From NCBI RefSeq assembly GCF_010669125.1, contig NZ_CP048630.1:434001-498000 (forward strand): a DNA stretch of 64,000 bases. Reading direction: 5' to 3'. Source of the DNA: Ancylobacter pratisalsi (GTDB lineage: Bacteria > Pseudomonadota > Alphaproteobacteria > Rhizobiales > Xanthobacteraceae). The position numbers and the translations under genes are program-made. Shown in pieces: positions 1 through 9,494 of the stretch. How positions within the stretch are numbered: position 1 is the first letter of the stretch; each line of letters starts with the position of its first letter. Below the pieces are notes generated by a model, which was given only the letters and a program-made list of their open reading frames with translations, was not told the DNA's origin and did not search any database.

Positions 1-259
1 ACTTGGCGATGGAAAGATCACGCTGGGCGGCGGCGAGTTCAGCTCGCAATTGCTCGGCCTCGCACGCCGCCTGCGCCCCGGCATAGCCCGTGGTGTAGCA
101 GGCATAGGCCAGCGCCAGCGCGCCGCCGACCTGCACCACCGTCCGAAACGGAAGAGCCGGGATGAAGCCGTAAAACAGCGCCGCGATGCCAAGAATCGCG
201 AAGGTGGAGCCGGCCAGCCCGTTGGTCCAGGAGGGGAAAAGGTCGAGAAGCCAACCCAT
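1..259 (-). CDS. Small membrane protein of lysis cassette (holin/i-spanin-like), 3' end cut by window
   Basis: Reading from ATG at 259 gives a protein starting MGWLLDLFPSWTNGLAG with two hydrophobic segments (about residues 16-34 and 42-60). A charged, Ala/Glu-rich helix (AEQLRAELAAAQRDL) follows and runs off the left edge. The start overlaps the stop of the upstream gene as TGATG. Its position directly after the endolysin gene and the membrane-plus-coiled-coil layout fit a holin or an inner-membrane spanin. The exact lysis role is inference. The frame was read by hand, since the longer ORF at 39-368 is a different-frame shadow. Confidence 0.7.
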   Translation of the reverse strand, partial: MGWLLDLFPSWTNGLAGSTFAILGIAALFYGFIPALPFRTVVQVGGALALAYACYTTGYAGAQAACEAEQLRAELAAAQRDLSIAK

Positions 260-660
260 CAGCCCGCCCCCCTCGGCATGACGCCAAAATCGAAGAATCC
301 GCCACCGGTGAAATGGATCGACCAGCAGCGACGACCGTGCGGCTTAGGCCGCGGGCAGTCGCGATCAACTATGGCGAACTCGTTTTCGTCAGCGGCGCGG
401 ATGATCTCGATGACGGCCGCCGCGAGAACCTCCGCCTCCACAGCATCTTCCGTCCACGGGATGGCTAGCAAATCAATGTCTTTTACCAGCGAACCATGCG
501 TAGTGATTGCATAGCCGAGCTGCCTCGCTACCTTGCGGAGGGGGTCTATGGTCATCGAGTACATGCGGAGACACGATGTCGCTCGATCGATCACATAACC
601 GACGACTTCGGGGCCGTGGCGCCCGGCGACTTCAATCTGCCGCTGTTCTTCGGTGATCAT
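259..660 (-). CDS. Phage hypothetical protein in lysis region
   Basis: A protein of 133 residues that I do not recognise with certainty. The ATG at 660 overlaps the endolysin stop (TGATG) and is preceded by a GGTGGAG-like ribosome site, so it is preferred over the ATG at 681. The sequence is a soluble alpha/beta type (GYVIDRATSCLRMYSMTIDP near the N-terminus, a Phe/Gly-rich C-terminus), with no signal peptide or membrane segment. It is co-transcribed with the endolysin and the downstream membrane protein. It may be an accessory gene rather than a lysis component. Confidence 0.65.
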   Translation of the reverse strand: MITEEQRQIEVAGRHGPEVVGYVIDRATSCLRMYSMTIDPLRKVARQLGYAITTHGSLVKDIDLLAIPWTEDAVEAEVLAAAVIEIIRAADENEFAIVDRDCPRPKPHGRRCWSIHFTGGGFFDFGVMPRGAG

Positions 661-1250
661 CACTCCACCCCCGTCACGCACAGCTCACCCTCGCCAATTC
701 GGAAGGCGTCTCCCATCTCCCGGCGCTTGACTAGGCCGTTGACCACCCGCCCGCCGGCGCGGTTGAAGGCGGTCTGCGCGTCGCAGGCCTCGCGCCATTT
801 GCCGGCGCGGATCATTCGGGAGGCGGTCGAGCGGCACCACGCCCCGACGCCGAAGTTGAAGGCGCCCGAGATCATGGAGGCCTGCACAGACACCGGCGCC
901 TTCGCGAAGTTCGGCGCCGCGCACTTGGCGATCGCACCGTAATAATCGCGGTCGACCCGCTCATAGAGCATGGCCTCGCATTCGGGCCGGGTCTTGCGCA
1001 TGCCGGCGCGCACGCCCTTGGTTTCGCCCCAGCAGATCGTCCACACCCCGACCATGTCGCGATAGGAGGTGAGGCGTAGCCCTTCCCAATCCTTGATGAT
1101 GTGTTCGACCGCCAGCACGACGGCGGCCGGGTACTGCTTGCCGCCCGGCGCCGCGACATACCAGAGGCCGCCGATCGAGAGCGCCGCCGCCATGACGGCG
1201 GCGAGCGCGACCGAGGCCCGCTTGCTGGGCTTGAGCTTCTGGGTGGGCAT
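660..1250 (-). CDS. Phage endolysin, GH24 lysozyme (T4/lambdoid R type)
   Basis: A peptidoglycan muramidase for host lysis, 196 residues. The catalytic pattern Glu-x8-Asp-x5-Thr of GH24 lysozymes is visible: E56, D65 and T71 in WEGLRLTSYRDMVGVWT. Residues 11-34 are one hydrophobic segment after a basic N-terminus, so it may be exported as a signal-anchor-release or signal-peptide endolysin, which would make lysis partly holin-independent. The ATG at 1250 overlaps the stop of the holin-like gene upstream. The length fits the family. Confidence 0.93.
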   Translation of the reverse strand: MPTQKLKPSKRASVALAAVMAAALSIGGLWYVAAPGGKQYPAAVVLAVEHIIKDWEGLRLTSYRDMVGVWTICWGETKGVRAGMRKTRPECEAMLYERVDRDYYGAIAKCAAPNFAKAPVSVQASMISGAFNFGVGAWCRSTASRMIRAGKWREACDAQTAFNRAGGRVVNGLVKRREMGDAFRIGEGELCVTGVE

Positions 1251-1462
1251 CAGCGGATATCCTTCTGCGCCACGATCCGCGCCACGAAGGCGCCGGCCAC
1301 GACGAGGGTGGTAAGGGCAGCGAGCGCGCCGGATGGGATCGGCAAAAAATCCCCCACGAACGGCATCGCGGCCTCAAAACCGGACAGCAGCCCGGCCAGC
1401 AGGAGCAAGCGGACGCTCCACGCGCGCGCCAGCACGGCGCGCCAGTTTTCAACCAGCCGCAT
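1250..1462 (-). CDS. Holin-like small membrane protein
   Basis: A protein of 70 residues starting MRLVENWRAVLARAWSVR. It has one hydrophobic helix after a basic N-terminus (LLLLAGLLSGFEAAMPFVG) and a second in the C-terminal half (ALAALTTLVVAGAFVARIV). This two-helix pattern, and overlap with the endolysin start (TGATG), identify it as the likely holin of a class common in alphaproteobacterial phages. The start at 1462 is chosen because the longer frame up to 1579 is Arg-rich and overlaps the upstream hydrolase gene. Confidence 0.75.
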   Translation of the reverse strand: MRLVENWRAVLARAWSVRLLLLAGLLSGFEAAMPFVGDFLPIPSGALAALTTLVVAGAFVARIVAQKDIR

Positions 1463-1488
1463 GGCGGTCTCCGGATTATGGGGTGGCG

Positions 1489-2793
1489 CTAGACCAAGAG
1501 GTCCTGTGCGATCATCTGATCGAGGCCGTCGCGCACGGCGGCCGCCATGCGCGGCGCGTACACCTGCTGATGGCCCCACTCGTTGGGATGAGTGGAGTCC
1601 GGCGTGTAGGGTGCAGGGCGGCCGACTGCCAGGTCGGCATTGCCGACGCCGTTGGGCGCGTACACCGTGCCGCCGCCCGTGACCCAGGCGGTCTGCTGGT
1701 AGTTCGGGCCGGCCTGCGTGTAGCCGACCGTGTCCGTGTACCAGACGCGCTTGCGGCCCGCGCAGGCGGCTCGCTGGCCGTCGCGGTACTGGCTAGACGT
1801 ATCGTAGGAACTCGGAAAGCTGTTCGCGAACTTCGAGAACACGAAAAACAGGCAGTTCGGCAGCGCCGCTTGAGCGAGGTCGAGATAGTCCGACACCTGC
1901 TGCTCGGCCGACATGACGGCCTCGTTGTCGTTGGTTCCAAGCGGCAGGAGGGCGAAGTGCGGATTGGCAGACGTCAGGTCGCCTAGACGCTGGAACGCGT
2001 TGTAGCGCGTGCCCAAAGCGTCCGCGAGATAGCCGGTCGCGCCGCTTCCCGACGCACGCAGATCGCGCGTGCCAAGGTGATAGGGCAGACTGGCCCCAAA
2101 GCCATAACCCCACAAGTCTTCGGGAAGACCGTTCGCGCCACCCTCCGTGAAGCTATCACCTATGATGACGCCGCGAAGGTCATCATAGGTCTGCGGCGCC
2201 GGCCACACACGATCCAGCGCCGAGGCGCACCGGATGCCGCGAACATAGAAGTTCCCGTTGGCATAAATCTCGTAGAGGCGCGGCTTGCGGGATCCGTGCT
2301 CAATTCTGATGTGCCAGGGCGCGCCAGAGCCTTCGCCGATCGCGAGACCACCCTCGTGGGCGAATTCACCGTCAATCAGGATGCGCACGCCGCTACTCGG
2401 CGATCTGAAAGTAATGGCAAGATCGGGAGCATCGCACATGAACGACCAGAGCGGAGCCGAGCCGCCCGTGGTCAACGAAGGACTATAGGTGACCACGGCA
2501 CCAGGCCCCATGTACCGGGTTCCGCCGACATTGAACTCCGCCCACGAACCACGGAGAAAGGTAAAGCACCGATCTCGCACGTCAGGCGCGTGGAAAAACG
2601 TCTCTGATCCTCCGTAGGGATTGGTGGCGCCAGGCACCGTGATAGTCGGCGGGGACGCGGTCAGCACCGGAACCTTGGCGGCGGACATGGCGCTGCGCAG
2701 CCGGAGCGCGGTCCACAAGGCTGATCCTGGAAGAGCGCGGAGCATGCCGGGTTTGGTGAGACCACCCGCCATCTCGATATCGATCTCATTCAT
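1489..2793 (-). CDS. Tail-associated SGNH/GDSL hydrolase
   Basis: 434 residues. The C-terminal half is an SGNH hydrolase: block I GVIIGDSFTEGG (Ser about 214), an Asn block LLPLGTNDNE (about 288) and the terminal catalytic DSTHPNEWGH (Asp about 399, His about 402). The N-terminal half (about 200 residues) is beta-rich and probably a carbohydrate-binding or attachment domain. Such enzymes deacetylate capsule, LPS or EPS sugars at the tail tip. The start at 2793 overlaps the previous stop (ATGA). Its place after the tail-fibre genes supports a receptor-processing role. Confidence 0.88.
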   Translation of the reverse strand: MNEIDIEMAGGLTKPGMLRALPGSALWTALRLRSAMSAAKVPVLTASPPTITVPGATNPYGGSETFFHAPDVRDRCFTFLRGSWAEFNVGGTRYMGPGAVVTYSPSLTTGGSAPLWSFMCDAPDLAITFRSPSSGVRILIDGEFAHEGGLAIGEGSGAPWHIRIEHGSRKPRLYEIYANGNFYVRGIRCASALDRVWPAPQTYDDLRGVIIGDSFTEGGANGLPEDLWGYGFGASLPYHLGTRDLRASGSGATGYLADALGTRYNAFQRLGDLTSANPHFALLPLGTNDNEAVMSAEQQVSDYLDLAQAALPNCLFFVFSKFANSFPSSYDTSSQYRDGQRAACAGRKRVWYTDTVGYTQAGPNYQQTAWVTGGGTVYAPNGVGNADLAVGRPAPYTPDSTHPNEWGHQQVYAPRMAAAVRDGLDQMIAQDLLV

Positions 2794-3011
2794 TGGCGCA
2801 CCCACCTACTAACAGTTGAAAAATTGCCGGAAGCGTCGCGGGTAACTGTCTGCACCCACGTCGTCGATCCATCGGAGATGGTCTTCGTCAGCAGATTGCC
2901 GGCCGGGTCGCGGGTGACCGCTGTCACTTCGTAGCTGTCTGGATAGATCATCACCCCGGTGTCATCGAGCACACCGATGCGTGCCGATCCGGCCGTGTCT
3001 GAGACCCGCAT
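2790..3011 (-). CDS. Small tail-fibre-associated protein
   Basis: 73 residues, starting at ATG 3011 with TGATG overlap of the preceding fibre gene. The chain is beta-strand-like with the pattern EVTAVTRDPAGNLLTKTI and VQTVTRDASGNFSTVSRW, which looks like two short internal repeats (TVTRDxxGN). Such proteins are common just after fibre genes in alphaproteobacterial phages and may cap the fibre or help trimerisation. Function is inferred from position only. Confidence 0.7.
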   Translation of the reverse strand: MRVSDTAGSARIGVLDDTGVMIYPDSYEVTAVTRDPAGNLLTKTISDGSTTWVQTVTRDASGNFSTVSRWVRQ

Positions 3012-3937
3012 CAAAACCTCCAAAGACCATCGACATAGACGAGATCGAGCCGCGCGCCCGCGAGATCGACGATGAGCGTCGATCCACCGAGGAAACTCTC
3101 GTCCCCTGCTTCAAGCGTGAGAGGGGATGCGGCGGCATCGCCATCGACCATCAGCCCCACAATATCGCCCGCGCTCGGCGCTGCCGGCATGGACCATGTC
3201 AGCGGCCCGGCCGAGAGATCGGCAAGGATGCGGGAGCCCGCGACCAGCGCATGGCCATCTGCCGCGATGCGGGTGTAACGGGTCGCCGCGATGGCCTGAT
3301 CGCGGGCGGCGATCGCGTCGTCCCGTGCGGTTGTGGCCAGTTCGGCAGCATTCCCGGCGGTCGTGGCGGCCGGCACCGCGAGCGCCGCCGCATCCGCCGC
3401 CGCCTGCCGGTCGGCCGCAGCACCGGTGCCGTCGAGCAGAATCTCCCAGTCCGCGCCGGCGGCGCCCGGCTCGGTCGTCGTCTCTACCTGCGTCCACCAG
3501 GTGGATCCGTTATGCGTCACTGCATCGCGCGGCTGATAGGTTCCGGCTTGCCACGCGCCGCGCGGGACAAAAGCAGCGGGCCCCTGAACGCCAGGAACAA
3601 GTATGGAGGCTGACGAAGACCCTATGATCGCGCCACTTCTCGCAATGGCGAAGAGGCCGGCATCAAGCTTCGACGTGCGGCCGTCGATCGTCCGCCAGAG
3701 GTCATAGACCAGCGGCGCGCGGAACATCTGCGATTCGCTGATCGTATGCTGCCAGGTAATAGTGCTGTTGCCCGCACCATCCGCCGCCACGACAAGGCGA
3801 CCGGATTCCGATGTCAGGCGCAGTGATCCACCCTGCCACGACAAAGAAAGGTCGATGTCGCTGCCGGTAAGATCAATATTTGGCAGCGTGAACACCACAT
3901 CAGGATCGTTGGTGCCGACGTTAATTCCGGGGGCCAT
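3011..3937 (-). CDS. Tail fibre protein with chitin-binding-like module
   Basis: 308 residues. A central motif, GAWQAGTYQPRDAVTHNGS followed by WW, then a Trp about 25 residues on, matches the short carbohydrate-binding module (CBM5/12-like) often found in phage fibres and baseplate proteins. After it comes an Ala-rich helical stalk (about residues 175-225) and a beta-rich C-terminus ending in GLWRF. It probably contributes to surface recognition. A rho-independent terminator separates it from the tailspike gene upstream. Confidence 0.78.
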   Translation of the reverse strand: MAPGINVGTNDPDVVFTLPNIDLTGSDIDLSLSWQGGSLRLTSESGRLVVAADGAGNSTITWQHTISESQMFRAPLVYDLWRTIDGRTSKLDAGLFAIARSGAIIGSSSASILVPGVQGPAAFVPRGAWQAGTYQPRDAVTHNGSTWWTQVETTTEPGAAGADWEILLDGTGAAADRQAAADAAALAVPAATTAGNAAELATTARDDAIAARDQAIAATRYTRIAADGHALVAGSRILADLSAGPLTWSMPAAPSAGDIVGLMVDGDAAASPLTLEAGDESFLGGSTLIVDLAGARLDLVYVDGLWRF

Positions 3938-3991
3938 GAAGATCTCCAGACATGGATAGGCATCCCGCAGCGCGCAGGATTTGCGGACATG

Positions 3992-4012
3992 AAAAAGCCG
4001 CCCGGAGGCGGC
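3992..4012 (-). terminator. Rho-independent terminator after the tailspike gene
   Basis: On the minus strand the stem GCCGCC/GGCGGC with a 4-nt loop is followed directly by TTTTT. It lies 33 bp after the tailspike stop and 55 bp before the next fibre gene. The fibre, esterase and lysis genes downstream therefore need read-through, antitermination or their own promoter. Confidence 0.75.
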
Positions 4013-4044
4013 GTGGCGGGGACTTGAAAGAGAAGGTGACGACC

Positions 4045-6708
4045 TTACGAGTCGACGAAGTACTCCACGTTCATGGAGATGCCTTGCCCCGACGCGACGG
4101 GGTAGGACCCGAGCGCCTTAAACAGCACCAGCGTCGTCGACCCCGCGGGAAGCGTGCCGAGCACGATTTCCTTGGTAACGGTATTGCTGCCAATAAAGGT
4201 CATGTAGTTTCTCGGGGCATAGGGCATGGTCACATTGACGACCCCTGTTCCGTCCCCGTTGTCCGGGACGGACACAAACAGATTTCCCTTGATGACGTTA
4301 TTGGGCGCCTGCACGCAGTCAAATCCTGCCGTGCCGCCCGCACCAAAAGACCCATAGAGCGGGGCCGCCACCACTGCTCTGTAGCCGTTATAAGGCCCGG
4401 CGATGAAGGGGATTCCAGTGTCACGCGGCGTCACCATGGTCCCCACGAACCCATCTGATGCTGCAGTACTATCAAGAACCGCCGTACCGCCATAAATGGT
4501 GGATGTATCCCCCGGCTCGCGCTTGAACACATCCTGACCATAGGCGTTGCCGGTGGACTGAATGTATTCGGCGTGGATGGTGAGCGACCCGCCGGCCTCC
4601 GGCCCGCAATGCATGATCGACTCGGTCGTATAGCCGGTATAGGTGCGCAGGCAGAAGCCGGAGAGGATGCAGTCCCGATCATGCGGGGCGAAGAGGATAG
4701 CGTCCTCTGTTCCCGATCCTTCGAACAGAACCTCGAATTCTATATCCTCAAGGCTTCCCGTGGGATGCAACTCTGAGAATTCGAAGATGATATGCGTCGG
4801 TCCGCCGAAATTGACCGAATAGCAATCCCGGTAATGGGTGCCCTTCGGGTCCACGATATGAAGCGTAGGCCCGGTCTGCGTCCGGTGCATGATGCCCCCG
4901 CCGGAGAATGTCGGCAGGGCCGTCGTGTCGATATCCGTGGTGATCGTCGACCCGACGATGCTGGTGATCGTGCCGGTGAGCTTGTCGAGCCCGGCCATGC
5001 CCACGCCAGTGAACCCGATCTTCTTCCCGACCTCGAACGGCGTGGGATAGTCGACCGTGATGACCGCGTTCAGCGCATTGGTTACCCCGAGTACATTGGT
5101 CGAGTGGTCGACCGCGATATAGGCCCATACGGAATGATCATAGCTGTTGTGGATAAAGGAATGCGACCCGGTAAGAAGTGTCGTGAATTCCGATGTCATC
5201 GCGAATACGTTCGCACCCTGATGGATCGCGACAGCGTCCGCATCAGGGTTGAACTGATACCAGCGGCAATAGATCTCCTTGGAGCTTTCCTGCGCATACT
5301 TGTTGTAGACGGCCTTGCTGAAATGACCGTCCGACGAACATTGAAAATACAGGGCGCCACCCGAAAAACCGGTAGTGGCCGAACGTGCCGCGACCCACGC
5401 GTGAGAAGGCATGTTCGCGCGGTCACCATGAAAGTGGATATTGGACAACGTATAGCCGCGCGACCCGCTGAGATCGAGCATCGGCTTGCCCGTGCACTTA
5501 CCGATCAATACGAGGTTCTGGAGACGAAGATTCCATGCCGTGATGTCGGTCGCATTGATGCTATCCGAAACGACATAGGTGCCACCCTGACCGTCAAAGA
5601 CAAAATCACAGGCGCTCATTCGAGCCGAGGTGAGGCCGCTCAGGAAGGAAACACGGACCCGTATCGCATCCAGCGCGGCATTGATCGCGGCAGCGTCATC
5701 CGCGACCCCATCGCCGACCGCGCCGAAATCCAGAGGGCAGATGACGAAGTTGGCGTCGAACCGGGTCTTTTTCCACCAGGCGCCATCAACGGATTGGAGC
5801 GTTCCGTTCATGGCATCGGAGCGAATCCAATAGGACCCTTTGCCATCATGTGGCGCGTCTTCGCCAAGCACGCGGACCGCGTCAGGCGTCGCGGCGATGG
5901 TGGCGGCCTCGAAATCCCCGATCGTGGAGAAGGTCAGGCTTGATGCGGCCCCGATCTCGGATTCGATTGCAGCCATGCGCGAGCCAAGATCCAGGCTCTC
6001 GATCGCGCCGATGCGGGAGGTAAGGCTGGAGACGTCCGGCGACCACAGCTCGGCATCGGTGACATCAGCGAGGGCCAGCACCTCGACATCGGTCTTCTGC
6101 GTCGTGCCCCATGTCTCGACGTAAAGGCGGGCATAGCGTGCACTGGAGGGTGCAATGGCGTCGATACCGGAGCCGGCGGATGCCGCGATCTGCTTTTCGG
6201 TTGATACCCGACCATCGGACACCGTCAGCTCGTCCCACAGCATGAGAGTGGTCGACGAAATGTAGTCCCCCGGCGCCGCATACCACGCGGCCTTGAGCGC
6301 CACGGCGTCACCTGCCGGATCAGGCGTATCGATGCGGCGCTGGACGACTGCGCGGGCGCGATAGGTGCGGCCGGGTTCGATCGCCTGAAACCCCCGATGG
6401 GCGATCTTCGCCGCCCCGGTCAGACGCGTCACCAGCCCCCGATCCGCCGTGATGATCCACGACTCCGGAACGGATGGCGCGGCATTCTCACCACCGATGA
6501 TATCGCTCACGAACCGTTCAGGCCCGCTCCCCGGCCGCCATAGCGGCGTCGCATCCAGGCGCAGGCGGATCGGGGGTTCGTTGATCGCCGTCTGGATATC
6601 CGGCGATATGTCGACCAATGCATCAAGCGTGGCGAAGGCCGAATTGATCTTCTGACGCGTATAGGCGGCCGCCTCGCCAGGGACGAGCGGAGGAAAACTG
6701 ACAGTCAT
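4045..6708 (-). CDS. Tailspike with pectate-lyase-type beta-helix
   Basis: 887 residues, the largest structural protein here. The N-terminal part (1-230) carries the particle-binding and a beta-sandwich region (SRYARLYVETWG). A helical linker around 230-270 follows (SLTSRIGAIESLDLGSRM). From about residue 330 the signature CPLDFGAVGDGVADDAAAIN marks the start of a right-handed parallel beta-helix of the pectate lyase/P22-tailspike superfamily. It would bind and depolymerise or deacetylate host surface polysaccharide. I cannot assign the sugar or the catalytic residues from sequence alone. Confidence 0.87.
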   Translation of the reverse strand: MTVSFPPLVPGEAAAYTRQKINSAFATLDALVDISPDIQTAINEPPIRLRLDATPLWRPGSGPERFVSDIIGGENAAPSVPESWIITADRGLVTRLTGAAKIAHRGFQAIEPGRTYRARAVVQRRIDTPDPAGDAVALKAAWYAAPGDYISSTTLMLWDELTVSDGRVSTEKQIAASAGSGIDAIAPSSARYARLYVETWGTTQKTDVEVLALADVTDAELWSPDVSSLTSRIGAIESLDLGSRMAAIESEIGAASSLTFSTIGDFEAATIAATPDAVRVLGEDAPHDGKGSYWIRSDAMNGTLQSVDGAWWKKTRFDANFVICPLDFGAVGDGVADDAAAINAALDAIRVRVSFLSGLTSARMSACDFVFDGQGGTYVVSDSINATDITAWNLRLQNLVLIGKCTGKPMLDLSGSRGYTLSNIHFHGDRANMPSHAWVAARSATTGFSGGALYFQCSSDGHFSKAVYNKYAQESSKEIYCRWYQFNPDADAVAIHQGANVFAMTSEFTTLLTGSHSFIHNSYDHSVWAYIAVDHSTNVLGVTNALNAVITVDYPTPFEVGKKIGFTGVGMAGLDKLTGTITSIVGSTITTDIDTTALPTFSGGGIMHRTQTGPTLHIVDPKGTHYRDCYSVNFGGPTHIIFEFSELHPTGSLEDIEFEVLFEGSGTEDAILFAPHDRDCILSGFCLRTYTGYTTESIMHCGPEAGGSLTIHAEYIQSTGNAYGQDVFKREPGDTSTIYGGTAVLDSTAASDGFVGTMVTPRDTGIPFIAGPYNGYRAVVAAPLYGSFGAGGTAGFDCVQAPNNVIKGNLFVSVPDNGDGTGVVNVTMPYAPRNYMTFIGSNTVTKEIVLGTLPAGSTTLVLFKALGSYPVASGQGISMNVEYFVDS

Positions 6709-6726
6709 TGTGAACCCCTTGAGAGC

Positions 6727-7404
6727 CTAGATCGCCTCGACGAGCGCCAGCGTCGGATCGGCAAACTTGCCGACATCAAGATCGAGTTGGAGGGACGACG
6801 GGTCCTCCGGCACGGTCAGCAAGGCCAGATACCTGAAGTCGGCGACCATGCCAGTTGTCAGATCGTCACGAACTGGAGGAAGAACTACGAGCGTCCATAG
6901 AGTCGGCGCATCCAGAGGTTCCTCAAGCCACACCGCACTGTCATCCCACGGAAGGTCGCTCGATAGACGATCGGGCGTGGACAGCGACGGGGTTTTGGCG
7001 GCGATGATCATCACCCGGTAGAGCCTCGCGCCGATGGTGAGGTGGGCTCCAATCTCGATATCTAGATTGGACGCCTCGATTTGGATTGTCGTCGACCCGA
7101 TCGCCGCATCCGCCGCGACACGGGCCTCCTGCACATCGCCAAGCGCGCCATCTGTGCGGTGCATGTCATAGACCCTCACCAGCATATCCTCGCCGGCCGC
7201 CAGCCGCCCCGCCATGGCTCGCCATGCCAGAACCTGCGCGCGATTGCGTATGGGGATGGAATAGGACAGGCGCCAGTAGCCCGCGTCGGAATACACCCGC
7301 TGCTCAAGCCCCGAGCTGGTGCGCCCGCCAGAGGTGTAGCTGCCGGCAAGGTACGGGTCCGTGATCCGGGTTGGCTTCAGGATTTCAGGCCATTCTACTG
7401 TCAT
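6727..7404 (-). CDS. Phage tail protein upstream of the tailspike
   Basis: 225 residues, starting MTVEWPEILKPTRITDPYLAG. The start overlaps the tail-tip stop by ATGA. The protein is a soluble alpha/beta chain without membrane segments. A protein with this opening (WP.ILKP) follows the tail-tip gene in many alphaproteobacterial siphophages and probably joins the tip to the spike. I cannot name a characterised homologue. Confidence 0.7.
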   Translation of the reverse strand: MTVEWPEILKPTRITDPYLAGSYTSGGRTSSGLEQRVYSDAGYWRLSYSIPIRNRAQVLAWRAMAGRLAAGEDMLVRVYDMHRTDGALGDVQEARVAADAAIGSTTIQIEASNLDIEIGAHLTIGARLYRVMIIAAKTPSLSTPDRLSSDLPWDDSAVWLEEPLDAPTLWTLVVLPPVRDDLTTGMVADFRYLALLTVPEDPSSLQLDLDVGKFADPTLALVEAI

Positions 7405-9494
7405 GACAGGGTGATCGTTTCCGGGCCATCCGCGGCCGATTGCACACCAGACCCGTTTTCCGCCTTGACCCAGTAATACCAGGGGCCGGCGCCGGGGCTG
7501 TCGTCATAGGAGCCGAGCGCGTTGGGCGCTCCATAGATCGGGCCGGATATGTCGCCTCCGGGCCCGGGGAATGCCCCGGTAGGGCCGCGATAGACGCGGG
7601 CGGCGACAACATTCGGCGAATTCGGCATCTTCCAGGTGATGGAGGCGGACGTTGTCCCCGATAGGCTAGTGATGACGGGTGCCGCGGGAGCCGCGCTGTC
7701 CGCAGTCGCCGTTACGCCGGAAATCGTTACCCATCCGGAGGCGCTACCGACGCCGACATTGCGCCCGCGCACGTCATAGGTGGCGCCATTGGCGAGGCCG
7801 AGTACCAGCAGGCGCTGCTCGCCATCGTCCGCCGACCCGCCCGGCTGCCATATCCCATCCGACTGGTTGGCATACTGCACTTCAACGCGGATGCCCGGCC
7901 GGCTCGCCTCGGTCCATGTGGCGATGATGGCGGGCGTGGATACCCCGTCAGAAACCGCGATCGAACTCCCCGTCGCCGCAAAGTCGGCAGGAACCGGCAG
8001 TGTCGATTCCGGCACCGCCTCGGCGGCGGTCGGCGCGGTACCTTCCTCTGTCGCGGGGTCGAAGGTGTAAGCCGCCGCCGAGAACGAGGCGATGCCGAGC
8101 ACAACCGTCATCGACGCCATGTCGAACTCGACGCCGGACACCTCGAACGTCTCGTCGATCTCCATGTCGGCGATCTGCACCCGGATCCACCTTTGGTCCC
8201 AGGCGCGCAGGCCAGCCAGCGTGGTCTTGATCTTGCCTTGCCAGCGCGGCGAGCCACGAAACGCCGCGATCTTCATCAGTCGGCGGGCGAGGTTGTGGTG
8301 CTGGACCTCATAGGCCTCGATAGGCACCGACCGGACCTCGCCATAATCGGAGATCTCGTCCTCGATCCGCCACGGCTCGGCCTCCACCTCGGCCCAATAT
8401 TGGCTGGTGTCGGTGTACTTCAGTCTGTACTCATTGGCCTCGCGTAGCGGCCCCCCACCATCGGATAGGTCGATATCGATGATCTGTTCATCGGTAATGG
8501 TGACGGTCGGCTCCACCCACACCCCGACCGAAAATCCAATCTTGCCGTTAGGCTTGAGCCGGATATCGCCGTCGCACATCGTGATGAAACGCGACAGGAC
8601 GCTCTGCGGCTCGGCGTCATACTTGTAGCTGAGCGCGCCGTAATAGCGCGGGATTGTGCCCCCTACCTTGATCGGCACCGGCACATCAGAGGCATCGGCC
8701 GCAGCGATGAAATCGGCATCGTCGATATAGGCCGGGTCGATCTGCAAGCCATCCACATGGGTCAGGTAGTCGCGAAGGCCAAGAGCCAAGTTTGCGGTGT
8801 AGCCTACGCTCGCGGTGCGCGGGTCGTAGACCTCAGCCCCTTCGAAAATCCCCTGAAGCTCGGGAAAGCGATTGGGATAGGTAGCTGAAAGCTGTTCGGG
8901 CTCGGTGTTGCGCGCCCGCAGATAGGCGTGAGCGACGCCGTCGCCGCGATGATCCGTGGTCCAATATGGCGACCCCAAAGCCGACACGAGGCTACTATAG
9001 GCCGTCTGCGAGGCATCGCCGGGCCGGTATTCGATCCTTACCGTATTGGCTGGATAGGGCGCCGAAGTCACCCATCCCGCCCCGTCAACAGCGACACCGC
9101 GCCCATCGATCACCCAGCCGAGTTGCGCGTGCATCTTGTGGGAGGCGAAGGCGATCACCCGGTGCAGGTCCCCGTCCTTGGCCTCCGTCATCGCCATCGA
9201 CCCGCCGACCAGCACATGCCCGTAATGGCGCCAGCGCGACCCCACAGAGTTACGCAGCGTGGTCTTGACCTCCTGCGGCGTCGGCGCGCGGGTGGATGGC
9301 GCCAATAGTGCGGCGGCGAGATAGCTCACGCCCACGCTGATGCCGAGCGTGATCAGGCTTGATGCCGCCGCGATCACGCTGGCGGATGTGGAGGCGGGCA
9401 AAAACGCAAAGGCGATCAGCGCTCCTAGCCCGGCATCCGCCGAAGCCGGAACGGTCAACGCCAGAAGCACCATCACAGTCAGAGCGGCATACAT
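7401..9494 (-). CDS. Tail tip / host-specificity protein J-like with fibronectin III domains
   Basis: 697 residues from ATG 9494 (TGATG with the peptidase-like gene). The N-terminus is strongly hydrophobic (about residues 1-60). The middle region contains the GALSYKYDAEPQSVLSRF motif typical of the central fibre/hub proteins of lambda-J and T5-like tips. The C-terminal third (about 510-697) shows two fibronectin type III repeats (ATWTEASRPGIRVEVQY; ITWKMPNSPNVVAARVY). It acts in adsorption and DNA ejection at the tail tip. Confidence 0.85.
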   Translation of the reverse strand: MYAALTVMVLLALTVPASADAGLGALIAFAFLPASTSASVIAAASSLITLGISVGVSYLAAALLAPSTRAPTPQEVKTTLRNSVGSRWRHYGHVLVGGSMAMTEAKDGDLHRVIAFASHKMHAQLGWVIDGRGVAVDGAGWVTSAPYPANTVRIEYRPGDASQTAYSSLVSALGSPYWTTDHRGDGVAHAYLRARNTEPEQLSATYPNRFPELQGIFEGAEVYDPRTASVGYTANLALGLRDYLTHVDGLQIDPAYIDDADFIAAADASDVPVPIKVGGTIPRYYGALSYKYDAEPQSVLSRFITMCDGDIRLKPNGKIGFSVGVWVEPTVTITDEQIIDIDLSDGGGPLREANEYRLKYTDTSQYWAEVEAEPWRIEDEISDYGEVRSVPIEAYEVQHHNLARRLMKIAAFRGSPRWQGKIKTTLAGLRAWDQRWIRVQIADMEIDETFEVSGVEFDMASMTVVLGIASFSAAAYTFDPATEEGTAPTAAEAVPESTLPVPADFAATGSSIAVSDGVSTPAIIATWTEASRPGIRVEVQYANQSDGIWQPGGSADDGEQRLLVLGLANGATYDVRGRNVGVGSASGWVTISGVTATADSAAPAAPVITSLSGTTSASITWKMPNSPNVVAARVYRGPTGAFPGPGGDISGPIYGAPNALGSYDDSPGAGPWYYWVKAENGSGVQSAADGPETITLS

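Noticed and set aside
4045..9494. Diversity-generating retroelement at tail genes
   Set aside because: No reverse transcriptase and no template/variable repeat pair were seen.
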